A DNA stretch of 49,868 nucleotides from Enterocloster asparagiformis (GCA_018380885.1 JAGZSY010000039.1:1-49868); one strand, 5' to 3'. Counted from the first letter of the stretch, positions 45,901 to 48,578 are shown. Numbers and translations are program-made. The notes: generated by a model from the sequence alone, not told the origin.

Positions 45901-48341
45901 TCCCATAAAGCCTGATCCACCGCGGTCACATCCACGATCACCACGCCGCCGCTGTTGTCGTACTTGGAGGCGTCATACTCCACATTGGAGAGATCGTTGG
46001 AAATCCAGATACCGCCGAAGGTCCTGGTTACATCCGTGCCCGTCTGCTCGGCATAGGACTCATTTTTCTCCAGCTTTAGCGGATCATCGGGGTCCATGTA
46101 ATATTTTCGGTACTGGTACGGGTTGGCGTAGGCATCGCTCTGCGAGTTAGAGGGAACGTCAATGGTCACGTCAAAATCCTCAAAGGTCGTCTCGTCCGGC
46201 ACCCACTCCTCCTCGTTCTCCGGAAGGATCAGCTTGCCGTCCTCGTCCTCCATCAGTCCTGATGTGTTCTCCACGCTCAGCAGATAGGACGCATAGTTGT
46301 TCTTCTGCCACGCGTACACAGGTTTTTCATCCGTACCGCATATGGTCTTAAAATCCAGCTTCCAGTCAATATTGGTGTATAGCAGGTTCAGCATGGAGTT
46401 GGAATTTCTGGGCTCCTCCGCCATAAAGCCCGCCACCGGGTCGTCGGATATAATTTTATTGGGCTGATCCGTATACTGATAGCCATAGTAATTCACCCAG
46501 GTCCAGCAGCTGGCCAGCAGGCCCTCGGGTATGTATTTTTTCTGGATACTGGGATCGTCCGTGATCCAGAACTTAAATACCACTTTGATGATACGCGCCT
46601 GTTCAGGCTTATATCCGTTCTGGCCGGCCGTCATGTTCAGGCGCACGTTGCCTCGGTAGAACTGGTTCTTGGAATCCAGCGTCCCCGGCAGCATCTGCTC
46701 GTCCGTAGGGCAGAATACATAGTTGTAGCTGCTGCTGTCCGAGGAGGTGAAGCTGGATACCTGGTAAACGCTGCCCTGCTCCATCACGGCCTCGGGCTGG
46801 CTCAGCTGGTTTTGAAGCTGCGCATTCGGTTTGCTCTCATCAGCGGCCTGTCCGCCGACCGGATTTTCCGCCTGCTGATCACCTGCGGCGTTATTTTCCT
46901 CGCCTTCAATTTCGCCGTTCCCAGACGCGCCGTTTTCCGCAGCCGTGCTATCCTCTGCAGCCGTGCTGTCCTCCCCAACCGTGTTATCCTCCGCAGCCGC
47001 GTCATCCTTCACAGCGCCGCCGTGCGCGCTGTCCTGATCCTCTTTCTCCCCCGGCTTCTCCTGCGCGCCGTCCTCTTTGGCCGTGGAATCCGTAGCCACC
47101 GGGGCCGTGGTCAAATGTTCCCGGCTGCGAACGGAGATCGAGGCGACGGCATCTCCGTTTTCGTCGTTTTCGTCCGCGCTGCTCCCGCTGGTACCGGCAT
47201 CGGAGCCCGCGCCGGAATTGCCGCCGCTCTCTGTTCCGCTGTGGGAGCCGCTGCTGTTGTTTTCTGTGCCGCCGTGGGAACCGCTGCCGCTGTTTTCTGA
47301 GCCGCTGCCGGAACCGCCGGCGCCGTTTTCTGTTCCACTGCTGGTTCCGCTTCCGCCGCTCTCTGTTCCGCTGCCAGTACCGCTTCCGCCGCTCTCTGTT
47401 TCGCTGCCGGAGCCGCCTGCTCCATTCTCTGTTTCGCTGTCGGAGCCGCCTGCGCCATTCTCGTTTTCGCTGCCGGAGCCGCTTCCGCCGCTCTCCGTCC
47501 CGCTGCCGGAGCCGCCTGCGCCGCTCTCTGTTCCACTGCCCGAGCCGCCTGCGCCATTCTCCGTTTCGCTGCCGGAGCCGTTTCCGCCGTTCTCCGTTTC
47601 GCTGTCGGAGCCGCTTCCGCCGTTCTCCGTCCCGTTTCCGTCTCCCGTCTCAGAGTCCTGGGAGCCCCCGCTCTCCTGGCCCTGGCCGCCATTTTCCGAA
47701 TCGCTTTCATGATGGCCGCCTGAAGAACCCTGGCCGCCGCTGCCAACTCCGCTTCCCGCACCGCCGGCGCCCTGGCCCGCATTCTCCATTTGAACGGGAT
47801 CCATCACATCCATAAACAGGATATCGTCCATGATCGCGCTGGCATCGCTGGTGTCCCAGATTCTCCAATCGTCGCTGCTCAGCCCCGGGAACGCCACCTC
47901 CACGCCGCCGATTATCTCCAGCCCGTTTTCATAGGCGTACCGCTCAGGCCCGTAGGCGTTGCCGTTTTTATCGGTTTCGCCCACGATCGCGGAAAACACG
48001 TTGCCCTCCTGGTCGCGGAAAATTGTGGGCGTGTCGATATGAAGCGCAAGATTGTAGATCGTGCTGTCCGCCGCCGCTGAGTTGGCTACCAGCTGGATCT
48101 CCCCCTCCGCCTGCGTCTTTCTCGACAGCGTCATAGTCCCCTTCTCCAGCTGAATACCGCTGTCATCGGTTTTCATATTGAACGCCGCCTTAATATCCGG
48201 CGGCTCGTGCTCAGCCGCCCTGGCCCAGATGGGAAGAGACGGATTCCACGGCACCTGCTCCACCACCATCACCACCGCAATCAACAGCGCTGTCAATCGC
48301 TTGGTCGCTCTGCAAACAAACTGTCTTTTCTCTTCTGACAT
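18921..48341 (-). CDS. Giant sortase-anchored surface protein (9,806 residues), adhesin-like
   Basis: This is one uninterrupted reading frame, roughly 1.1 MDa of product. The start at 48341 follows GGGGTTAGGA. Residues 1-43 form a signal peptide (basic, hydrophobic, cleavage near ARA). About 45-185 is an N-terminal segment. Residues 187-395 are Ser/Gly/Glu/Asn-rich and contain twelve 11-residue repeats; about 415-520 is acidic and disordered-looking. From about 1100 to 3100, divergent modules recur every 250-340 residues. DUF11-like stretches occur near 958, 4898, 5568, 6093 and 6960. Five SdrB/Cna-B-like domains start near 8245 (IGDYVWLDTNLNGMQDE), 8488, 8754, 8983 and 9443; the second and fourth contain helical inserts. 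A Gly-rich linker, IPKTG (9772-9776), a hydrophobic helix and the tail TKRKKEDEE complete a wall-sorting signal. Cysteines cluster near 2056 and 6758. Role: a long surface fibre for adhesion or cell-cell contact (inferred). It heads the operon with the solute-binding protein and sortase. I do not recognise a specific named homologue. Confidence 0.93.
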   Translation of the reverse strand: MSEEKRQFVCRATKRLTALLIAVVMVVEQVPWNPSLPIWARAAEHEPPDIKAAFNMKTDDSGIQLEKGTMTLSRKTQAEGEIQLVANSAAADSTIYNLALHIDTPTIFRDQEGNVFSAIVGETDKNGNAYGPERYAYENGLEIIGGVEVAFPGLSSDDWRIWDTSDASAIMDDILFMDVMDPVQMENAGQGAGGAGSGVGSGGQGSSGGHHESDSENGGQGQESGGSQDSETGDGNGTENGGSGSDSETENGGNGSGSETENGAGGSGSGTESGAGGSGSGTESGGSGSGSENENGAGGSDSETENGAGGSGSETESGGSGTGSGTESGGSGTSSGTENGAGGSGSGSENSGSGSHGGTENNSSGSHSGTESGGNSGAGSDAGTSGSSADENDENGDAVASISVRSREHLTTAPVATDSTAKEDGAQEKPGEKEDQDSAHGGAVKDDAAAEDNTVGEDSTAAEDSTAAENGASGNGEIEGEENNAAGDQQAENPVGGQAADESKPNAQLQNQLSQPEAVMEQGSVYQVSSFTSSDSSSYNYVFCPTDEQMLPGTLDSKNQFYRGNVRLNMTAGQNGYKPEQARIIKVVFKFWITDDPSIQKKYIPEGLLASCWTWVNYYGYQYTDQPNKIISDDPVAGFMAEEPRNSNSMLNLLYTNIDWKLDFKTICGTDEKPVYAWQKNNYASYLLSVENTSGLMEDEDGKLILPENEEEWVPDETTFEDFDVTIDVPSNSQSDAYANPYQYRKYYMDPDDPLKLEKNESYAEQTGTDVTRTFGGIWISNDLSNVEYDASKYDNSGGVVIVDVTAVDQALWETEDPYKLIAKGGQVVGYNWNAGCTFDFVSRDFKLYPPQFSSDYNGAVDKEAEKDHPTKRVYRIFAPFGNSLKLNQSRRALAKVNTDGVVYFGGDKKAAETDPQSGSSAENLGYRWSKHAKVDTILEVSDFSAQGEKIVQSEEAYVGKELTYTLENIGAGKEGSFQAPMYHPRVIDQLPEAFDLQKLQLVLPEDKVEEYSKDGQNPMKFWLGGEDALAGYGVRLSDDTSKEYPILEYQNSQGKWMPVTVPDSNIYTEKDKVQIKDENGHMVPGVAYTYDVKDFFESVEDYNNVVRINYRCTWVPLTSCPGTVRLIGASRVSGVRTNTAQFTFSILNFLEKADPEALEAKLLQDPCGEFDVENENYKRRTEESKPEKMVNPSRISADVMAETLIKDVTKVDQEQLMTPAIMDFGDYLYKVRNDSDGEGYNVTFTFKLDEKVQDEQQDAKEGDMVDGFLTSGLRISTALLEAGDEPHLRDEKGRLTETPAPMLTLTVVDGDAPGGTRILTYTREELLQHIVTDPTGGGVNPRPEYTNNSVYLDLREQPADPDEAPRPIQIVEFKLQFDSFKGKYELEKQDDEAGEDPEVPGEVPAPVEDPQADQWVRVYGTSMNICTAPGRLSCEVEGWKNRFDGRIMEDEAYRYRNEDKTELQFVMAKPTVDAYVSWTDQTLKKTFSSKQQPVPYGNEFSYDLALGNDAPAVMYMGTIDLNMDLFDGSYGVEDLRYKGFAVDRLEFDMSKMLSPESKDNWAEMEEIRFYDVDHRGEKDSPAVVFTMEELRPFIDGNQRLILPVADVRAKGGLDGEWIPGRIAVILNELDGDMQPQHYVDSDGDGVAETLVPEKLLHMQVIGHANVYERDLELGNEFIAETQKNFEGKKFQTSATDDGGKKDDKPLGIKKLYVDPNPNVKLDVYTQSGYPGSVWSHNHGYYYGGERNPNVDFDEIRPDGTTYTTSVYFENGTAGVPETIRAWLSNYMNNTNAGESREASSLISGILELEIPCRLNDGTSDATGDANDASVNHVLLNRPEGFVASELRIPKDEKRSGKIVQVTIEGWRQDGSSASVTVAGDDIAESNGSFVVSRDVWESGGLVLAGKFTVEFERFAGTVEDNEFYVDLDGKATYGIAYRFKASFHTADKRLEAVHNREDKPANLRPADEYYAEDRDQHILKVNDSSAPWLSAAASYEAYQEKAYDENRSQRALMGYDQLAGTVYVPYNGHEKEYVYYVGAGQEPSSVRMEDGSYLPGCSQCSAGSRNDMYQQDRMQNPSGGYRVLTEGTLFIELPVVKEAADGHDPVKGFVFDGLTIGKDQIAKMGGIYSIEFGGLSNPQNLGVHDGLAAADSVVLGGVQNLNPIESWLTDAGDFVAPMEQLKKINGSLEGIRYIRLRFADIDANTGNISNAVQVRVSGTTNVYAEDPTLESRADFFRPERYNFEQFGDGVSGRPTDQPLRTDAKSAYISVQKPHPYAFLQSIFDDEALQNKKLPANNQYTAKSIDANRWYSSLPQNPLKAQAPLGDLFKLPEYDRYQHSYLFTFGNQLIRSYSGADNGLSDRSYSDIPSAEFRADVPIYANYEKGKGFLVTKIVIDRDLLKYGQNPVITIYDKDQKSVIRTYGADEVKAMFDGRERPDGGNQTTGGGSSVSAEDFTITVGGDGAYDLKADAVVGSVKIAFDNYDGNDHIVVSDTDQSARYPYDGQVLSNAQASPTGVVHEVSKQNWLRIYGKPTSFNDTQASAEDTQNSWGASAGSTSGDLVTGQSKGNSVFKTGEAYQWNVQSGVKEAVAAQDAAYQGSTSFEPMKAIPTLEVRPYGMDTNGKLKYGDNQGRLNASIGGKTSWYGVKLGNTGASRIYQGILRFEVPITSGPVNAQGKQYINGFETTSIVSDEKFIPNITRDNKVYLESVTLAEYPPLKVDDENKYDENIEPGSPAKVLLELQKDAGGGYIYPELDKLDDAYYNIVYVGRDGLEIGRDPVKASEIIKKQGSTYMLSVTKSLWNTKDCPLEHPKDIAVAIGSYTSYREDTAVYNTTDLVKSNESMLLVKGTPTGYIYELDGSGDLDELKPVQDLKLKAVWVNTYESDSEYGNILTRTAGSYGILHIDPSEPTLESFAVKENTPAAAYDGEEKLLPISYEYKDGTAYRFYLGNSCESGMSQPVLAVELPLYDDEPVTGEQEERRRGFQMTDIYLDKKLIGNGELTGYSDLTGEYHDKNDPEVPADPEGAGWQPVYDDGVTAIFEIRVYDRLAVDAETEEPLCYTIRDEELKNLLEERKNGKGVEIPYSIWYQEGDDERCIKYPGKVEIVFDTFEGNVIKDEKSHEDRRGIVELRGEVNRYGDVSTYLRNYQQDNVKNPFNEFTDPDGKTVTYYGNQLMAKSSFIDYVSGTDTKVESKDKKDALDWAAFDVKEPLPKVSAESQYYNRQQLNQKNLGTYNYRDFAPSNGTGGYRNDGSAVTTSVDGDTEWNVVPYAREYLSVFGLTNDSISRMENFRFEMTPGLNTGNVWDDKVAASERNRGFHTMDMIVRAELFNQAVIDRITIVDEENARKLVLERVGYTQPLPQPSGDRNPYEKLKPSTEDKALPETVNANAQFTVKLYDRSDNLMEDFGLLGLEDHDTSYDMVASLAKGLYKTYEGDLVIPRTMLIARAGMPTVSQVLVEGSDFLPMRNPDYSADAANWDVSREVVTDQTEGKAETIVFVGISDTEIKNVQEITEANITKNQGSFDAYLYGHTYEQWKAAYEMLPKKADGTQDTAGNNFEEVASMDHRRNDLDETYIRTPQMYFDTTISAVFRDHLVGSEADAGDWRFTDETTGNYQNRDSYRWAYHPSYMDNNWLTVGYKSLASYTVDFRQLGISAAGTAKYKSGYGLYENGTVSQDYNAAANVEMVVTLPAEAFDAYFIKLRPKLRPFVNSVTVYPVKGEPYAVTTWRDNAVNANMTSGDLLSGESMDEWWRINLLADPDRTNPDGDGTLWENAQMPEKYNARDLVGSASEAHRYYKTPAQVMETGGIQKVVLNMSVNAQAAGGTAENLWEVINADEGSWYEEAYNPEIQQEPYNRVYQIPNQNTRHSLEIAGRVIRTENQMGDKAENQTAKVGVRLELGSQFNIDDNDGGGKNLSRDPRYAGKVRQEDKVSRIRVQKSAVSDDNAGTEKGDNVTVVNRSDRGTKSTWSYRNWHYVYTDAMYSGNHDYSEWHAGHLEDETLIRVLPSNVQQQKGLGMTADGKAFAAAGGNIQYDQPTDGFSFLIPGIAGPQMLGIPYYGQLRAFGIGINQQVDSSTEKSTPRTWISTGMYSGYYIYDYLYSEWNNRFTHVDYAQLTDVLPLIGRKDGFYKGFFSRYVEIDDSIRPNLMSVKVTINEYAQDKDGDTEFVDGKPVIKGTRTVEVPYGEMLAEYRNGLPAELDGRVLFRYAPNTADSLLGNDNLTDGHSDGELSSLDPTSPHQPGDPLNDQMQQWSAFDNVVELKKNEYPAEIAVTVVNLPGNGDMTDEYTGVTPDPKQTNDTNPDFYLMGNVCDLLESSTYDPFGIGIWTSNLAQRKPKDGYGNYSRDQYDNRQSNYSTGEIGYMQTKGLLDGFLADSRIDEGEVKDKSATFGIPESSLTEVKQANLAIWYAANISPDGSSNAETVSAGQGTNTPAKPSGVEINTALANTTADDAVDANTAQPLQDVYDYDSDNKEPNKVKYRIWAVNGTKQQREKADSGREIENLDLTGVYFRELDYQDVLPEGLRTGKLWIPVQFISKTARGAQTDLDSDELDVLGENRFGVSRFKLYTAKDADQKSSALTRSDPAVFGSDYDNTNVFDMKKEMLDDLIEADGLLDGIGNPLVARYMTYEKADGTATDDIDQARYYCVDIEAMFLDGVLEPVRLDTADGGYFLQHNLLAFDYSLKVRTPWRIDYHQNMMRFFGPNEEGNATLTGVRESVPEGQPASDQFTEEPAELLFEGIFADRKYAEGESHNSAQEKAWDLNSRPTVDTDPLVLSKVITNRIDLRLHMAGVNSAVDGNRFWDIDNYKKLRFVNRAAKINLAVNRLPYKNNLATASNAGQVINVPDLTPRPENGDAFDNRPLGMNYNGNDFNKADPDGTTNPPRDLADMEHLVPGDRISYYVTAVNDKDEYPTESGEMRESITWNNPVLRFEAPEGTRIARWSYMPANYPLGEGKRVDANGHYLDENGKEILDADGNPIVDGDNAAIAAQPLAADKAEGGVSGYKPILLEDIEAYDPRQPIADGVYYSVPADQELKDLYSGMEMEKPNIFARFFRSARSAAPEAENVVRSIVWKIDGDIPVNKGIRLLVVLEVEDPDNNGDGNRKGNFIAESLVAVGGLEAHGYEPFYFTSANPQSQAGSFNQEQVYNYITLKDPDGNSYEAGALHTTAGSAAYLGADEARQETIGSRDTVTYKRVMAGAGDAYKWDTETMVNGVHAQVLSGGMHIYTEQLPPDVEVSMEDHVDSGEAVLTIGEPQAARKDSEGMIRNEVHKDLAYMDLTVDFITGNAYSSGEMGDLRALQGFYLNRLPDEEELSYNQTSYSGERNMMATMYVQLRGDVDEDGELLAGLNGLNVPYDPAHPNADRWARNGYRKVYPKRERYNPDGWSYYRESDHTYQLVDPRDVVRLRLEYAALAGSDSQKADETDDYLTLPAIRLYGISRWADIKPSQAQKDYSYNYTVQVTQEWYRDSSMADNYTTPKPGEITEGNEDKTAGDMEQEFKDQNGIASTSTADDQSTDIEKNTYRYGIGTSVTYPVLRRMAQMSLSAETYESAAKATDSNATPMDGYRPGQELWSRITAENIGRAARQPLERDSSGVLRIKYDGEEQGDNPYHWEEDTDNPAGAAPGPATKDDVLGTGEVYQPVIIDKVPAQFVEIDPRMLPAGGESAVDETVREVTISDWDNGPIQILWWNADGTLKTMGTDYQPPVVTVYAMTAGDIGGMQAYDRTLLNKVDAEISPVDTDPARTKAADTRYFVYTYTFKDEKLRSALAPGEKIEIVYRTTARREGLPVTSYQSDDPRTNGRVAYMPRFGEYSHGTNHNLYSHGLNAFVPAVNQTGDKLMDMSNLLHDVGFTGRRAGRKAALTPVVKNGTTVYETVKNADGSDRLYPDDTRQQRYEFLDQSETVIPGSGVSNIWAVDSGDNGRFFDGDLDSSNRQTVVVEALPDGGQPDRVTELTCERDWYNMLAKNRTYGLVAPYGVDPASGEYLNKGVENSMHWDEQGLTEEWKPVAETLDGVGLKENILWTEDSLHLRMPWLYTATRFVTDRYYAGDINGSYDQYDSRVPAGFMGSVQGLSTYYMDPNLRVYTPGIQYGDEYTSRISAINYGDWALDGVTFTYVLPLGVMPNLKEDGTPDLEAFYGGAPAMGSGYLTPLAIDGKYVEAEVIQRPWDTVGTDYYPAARTAADPVLADDYYGSTLETYGRENLPWVVRITVKQPLNGWWGRNITENLTEEEKGYQITVDLKSVVYAQPDSERFYDMVYTEPWDDGIYVRDGQMQPDSDYCQIYDESCRSGDLTVRQNGSYPNTTNGYGGAVTGWLDRNNYQQIYGMNGVYRYQSSYWGTTTSNFWMFPAFTAFDSGRNLFCAIYSSRDGKLPEAVTDYSGADGSGRDAAYAAVSGSQARLLVPVVRHWSEVADEASEQQGQPIEEQKKLDEFYQNMEEAFKISLFAENQAVMKNIAAGRTVYSNTTGTGDVHYQDPATGEVMTFIRPFEGYNNTQYYQAAPSFDDLGGGWITGKDSGPVEVKEGAKYPLPVLSALLPEGIVPVDEQGKPWPGPSVPDDERAAWTNAPADFDLTVRGVSTLQNGQANVEVAGGTSVVKNRYEVSVSYIEEARRYMVRVLPVAQNAAGLDYNPLTEPRTHADALEVLNAPRLDWNQSLDIRVKVMAVEMPQDQVNLAGVSQEAAWAQKGASDSNIMLRRWQQTRSFATSLVQGFRFLTDDRGVEEDNGLSMKLMGNPFSVGQEYSGYYMDGKYCSWNGCYSQCYHTFDDTRLDSTGPDGRIKDRTLIGDMVRGREQSADGQGNVVDIEDYSPANIKSQSDLTLTNAMKGGLRAPLEVTYDRLDVNGNGRGGALEGGAVTGDRFVANTMKIYVKNPNIMLDKRVALSVTEDGLGDNNGSPDYRGRDVHEYEIDENGKLVKTDACTNADGVKDVDAECLDDYTENANILLEEGVTFGYGGRVWYGVTVMNKHVESPMHSQADSTVAEDQDPKAFARLDQPNEYLTDESGNAQRIEDVSAGGDWDQKPAAADVKAFEEQLEVRRRKLAESGDVAHGAFVFSDYLPWVLAYDEGTAEDPGICIETYDEDGKPAAILNLNEARAKGWTIIDNTPKPGPDERDNRKFISITVIPPADGTASFDDRQSAYENIGNGKRPAGYLKNGDKFTLKIRTRVSDIPDVNDPEAYDKDGKSKESFYNRAFVNLDNLDGNYGELETDAGVRYEKDGRSWFGDQKKDAVSYYSGTAGKNTDEKVVIKDGEKLPVPTTVTDINGVSIEKNFGDNWNQKEKEEKDRYAYDTAAGLKVLSPMGYGRVSTSRPLESRNGKAQDPAYRSTDDIVMYLAETSLVRGAVGEVCTISNLPLYGVGRDINRPDLTAENYKKYDAYKVTTTVTEVRTGRWYVPLSELCGNTPEEMEKYKEKLEENLQVKVYYTLRSETGDLRQTIEDGFDIGSHYDGDESKPLIWHRLGAKDGENPDGASLWEQQTIAVPKEIRDDINQIMWMVTSENPEKYPIPAGFRLDVDVNYNEEGKQDAHEFENTGTGMNVGHYPNHYQYFETASPSSATPAEAQRDDVATNGGLINMRLGAYSSDGQAIKSDSYTANYTDIYVNYSDGKYCRLVSSDERVEGSSKVPYPELFSRSGMILVLYTPVGEMKIDGKYLEFIQRTPEGDQLPQDQCYYKWNDEIKLKDSSKVVSYTCTLDNIENERLEKYTDSEDREDIFVNPTIVIRVPPLLAINPNTLTYVPYDEVASDLSVPLNPEYKRKNSYSETEPLFWTYRVVHRDYDRNGNYTTETAPSDFTDVTLNAEEIQPYKQNGNENLLKFFFKGRLMPGDTIVIQYMARVTTTNEADPLAKGENKVTYGYATDDVGQPKWVKWTAGDGEAQDVGSHQIKDVNNYDEDDSTSDTLLEIKNDIIAFDTVMSFPKFKAVTTVLEPGESSSTTGLPVPVLEGEYYRYKLNMRNSQVYTPGEPAAGLKLNPVFYDILPYEGDTKITGSESGGKWSAPGRGSKWNPWLEPEQENFTLRATSNADDQGTVDDKFEIVFPEEDYKIWVGPVEVSRDGGGQITDLKPAGLESIYSVETRSRIKDSEDNFFQALGLSALDEEPTLNWTVTGLEEADVKKHHVTLQELKEYRENSGMTQAQYEEIRKGMRDIAVTFNNWEGQKDELYRMYASSDFWLVYEVETPLNLPVYSADRATVSDEALKTQIGRYKAGNSFVGTAKDVYTAESAVLEVYVHNPADRTQIGDYVWLDTNLNGMQDEIIYEVPETGTDFSRKLPKRVKEVDEYGNITYVPDWGKNGDQLKPDPGINGVRVELLNGLGQPCNYDGEAVEAEPTAGVDKFGRPLYYKLDENGDPLLDGSMTSSATTPYGPLSCITKSDRYGNQGYYIFPNLKDGEYRLRFTMPEEYNEYGLTTWEIGNEDDLVTMEVVEPGETWSPGNSNSAVGTFIAQNLTFVTADKIHADSKSKDEERVSYDVGVGLPVRYGGVTWLDEQEDGLAEHGYDGYYDNVENPHPDHQTDSYTEAGFSHSYENADGTKYGEGVTVVACIKGEERDEQGNIVPAIDMHGKPMITRPLPGRSTTRTMEILKEEYERLKAEDEAIRAAGGTESELTRLRTAYDELHRKYPSRYPELPAIDATPDEAELEAIFEPFVGTYEFKYMVPGQQYVFYAIPPAEQGTGKKIYKMSKTIAGDPLASWYENTGRYNGWTKEFTAGIPMDNGQELVVKNQAGRVLRYQDQRVIDFGLVAVDNTMISGIVWDDSTDREVLPNGSYAPYDGVRRDGYEGIGNVTVDLYAYGWVEDKGWWPLEKEDGELKFVDDLTAATPSEAKPMESTVTTAGGEWQFKLKPVLEAGDPGSKENYLVGYRVRIPEIPAAYTLTTMHRELDGVDEIEFVDSDLSGNTWLYARREPGQWLNLEKDVFDYTDPAAASIYLPYERAETDENGKPDPNLHTIRLGEVYYDYDAQRTIEHVDAGLVPYAKGSVNGIVWNDAQMVDGKAFYDGIRRPGEKGVEDVQVTLQYRIGDADYATKSEADYAEEPDTDYSRDENIIPDGTYVNLFRFDPDYYQPWADDTGEAYWISGNYILPRTLEAEERFLEDARTEEQRIDSLKRELEELIRQQASEVNELSGLQSKLGSAENAKMSCQAQLDEKYEKQSASEHERAEVEGRKARLEVLIEVRQQSIKELKDDLKQDHTQEEIEEINEKISKLETEKAGYEKEQREAEAAYQQLNTQIWEIGNEIRELQSKMESCELEISALKRQISLKQTDLEKLAEEIAGKRKESEMVYVGTANVRTDRDGCYAFESLPMFDEEQPVREGGKRREAFIQPEPYRYRILVEKASGLNFTYLKVRTAGANENNDSDVGVLTRYDYENGNINRYGVGRTSLGVSDSFSLLEVMSADVNAYDGRFHLRQDRDVPDSVRAKRHALRDAGLLAFENRVVIGDYVWEDADGDGIQDENERGVKGAAVILFRYNPEGEETYYTYELVDKEDVTATASNAVATPDSAHGTLMASGNAWLAGNGTDVTEAGTTKIRITGTAVRKGTWEPCADLDGVSLCYTDENGHYEFQVPVGDMSPESALNTVYRYRVQVYQPDGAETWRWAGIGRTKDEKLDSNVVPANAFMDLTRKTLDEQFAELLEGGSLPVGAELSVAGIYDPSDGENGRLSPVGAVNGMPAYGVYRAAVSAEFVIYDGKISEEPGWTIDLRKIRNDLNQDAGLTAPEKEKEPDKPDHGHTGGGGGGGSAVPNLPKIIEAIIRGEDPEDVPPLFTIPKTGVVPAGLTALGIAAAAGVVLLLTKRKKEDEE
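19014..19028 (-). other. IPKTG cell-wall sorting motif of the giant protein
   Basis: The motif at residues 9772-9776 is followed by a hydrophobic stretch of about 20 residues and a charged TKRKKEDEE tail, the standard tripartite signal for sortase anchoring. The operon's own class B sortase is the likely enzyme. Confidence 0.92.
20484..21075 (-). other. Coiled coil (about 197 residues) inserted in the fourth SdrB-like domain
   Basis: Residues about 9090-9286 are almost entirely Glu/Lys/Arg/Gln/Leu with heptad-like spacing and very few Pro or Gly, unlike the beta-rich protein around them. The flanks are two parts of one SdrB/Cna-B-like domain: GIVWNDAQMVDGKAFYDGIR and VEDVQVTLQY before, and ANVRTDRDGCYAFESLP after. 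The insert appears to be an antiparallel helical hairpin or rod protruding from a beta-sandwich domain. Confidence 0.8.
22455..22586 (-). other. Short helical insert in the second SdrB-like domain
   Basis: Residues about 8586-8630 (EILKEEYERLKAEDEAIRAA and the segment after it) are strongly helical. They lie between the opening VTWLDEQEDGLAEHGYDG strand and the closing YEFKYMVPGQQYVFYAIPP strands of the same domain. A Gly-Gly turn near the middle suggests a helical hairpin, a smaller version of the insert in the fourth domain. Confidence 0.65.
47229..47624 (-). repeat. Twelve 33-bp tandem repeats coding for Ser/Gly/Glu-rich 11-mers
   Basis: Residues 240-371 of the giant protein consist of twelve consecutive 11-residue units of the type NGAGGSGSGTE, SGGSGTGSGTE and NGGSGSDSETE. 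Each unit is 33 bp, so gain or loss of units keeps the frame. Imperfect Ser/Gly-rich sequence continues on both sides. The region probably forms a flexible hydrophilic spacer near the N-terminus. Confidence 0.9.
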
Positions 48342-48433
48342 AAATCCTAACCCCTGTCTTCTCCGTATTCGTTTCTTAGCGTTTTCTTAACATCATGCCC
48401 AGAAACGTGTAAAAAATATAACAAGCAAGGCTC

Positions 48434-48470
48434 TCCAACCGTCAAGCGGCGGTTGAAGAGCTTCGATCAA
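48434..48470 (-). other. Stable hairpin in the leader of the giant gene
   Basis: On the minus strand GCTCTTCAACCG and CGGTTGGAGAGC form a 12-bp stem (one T-G pair) with an 8-nt loop, within an otherwise AT-rich leader. It is followed by CTTGCTTGTTATATTTTTT, so it could act as a partial terminator or attenuator about 100 nt before the start codon. No known riboswitch class was recognised around it. Confidence 0.6.
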
Positions 48471-48491
48471 ATAAATATTTAATTTATTACT

Positions 48492-48509
48492 ACATAATAA
48501 CAATTATGT
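48492..48509. promoter_or_regulatory. Perfect inverted repeat just downstream of the predicted transcription start of the giant gene
   Basis: ACATAAT (48492-48498) and ATTATGT (48503-48509) are separated by four bases. The site lies roughly 12-30 bp past the predicted start. It could be a repressor operator or a leader RNA hairpin; sequence alone does not decide. Confidence 0.5.
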
Positions 48510-48527
48510 GATACTTATTTCACATTT

Positions 48528-48556
48528 ATTATAGCATCAATTTTCCATTTGAGAAG
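48528..48556 (-). promoter_or_regulatory. Promoter of the giant-adhesin operon (extended -10)
   Basis: On the minus strand TGCTATAAT (48528-48536) is a perfect extended -10 element. The -35 region is weak (TTCTCA-like), which an extended -10 can offset. The start would be near 48521, giving a leader of about 180 nt. In the 481-bp gap 48342-48822 I also see the leader hairpins, an upstream palindrome, a plus-strand terminator, and CCCC/GGGG (48740-48757) followed by a T-rich stretch on the minus strand. Nothing coding is seen in the gap. Confidence 0.75.
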
Positions 48557-48563
48557 CCCCAAA

Positions 48564-48578
48564 TTAAGAATTTCTTAA
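48564..48578. promoter_or_regulatory. Palindrome upstream of the giant gene's -35 region
   Basis: TTAAGAA (48564-48570) and TTCTTAA (48572-48578) are perfect inverted arms around one base. The position, about 40-60 bp upstream of the predicted start, suits an activator site. TAAGAAAACG and TAAGAAACG, two related words, also occur in tandem in the leader near 48373-48392. The binding protein is unknown. Confidence 0.5.

Noticed and set aside
47077..47712. Plus-strand Pro/Leu/Ser-rich repeat protein, and a CRISPR-like look of regular repeats
   Set aside because: The regularity comes from the 33-bp coding repeats of the giant protein on the other strand. There are no spacers between units, so it is not a CRISPR array, and the plus-strand translation is only the complement.
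48342..48521. Cyclic-di-GMP riboswitch in the giant gene's leader
   Set aside because: The idea was tempting given the GGDEF neighbour and clostridial precedents, but I could not find the conserved motifs of class I or II. The leader shows only simple hairpins.
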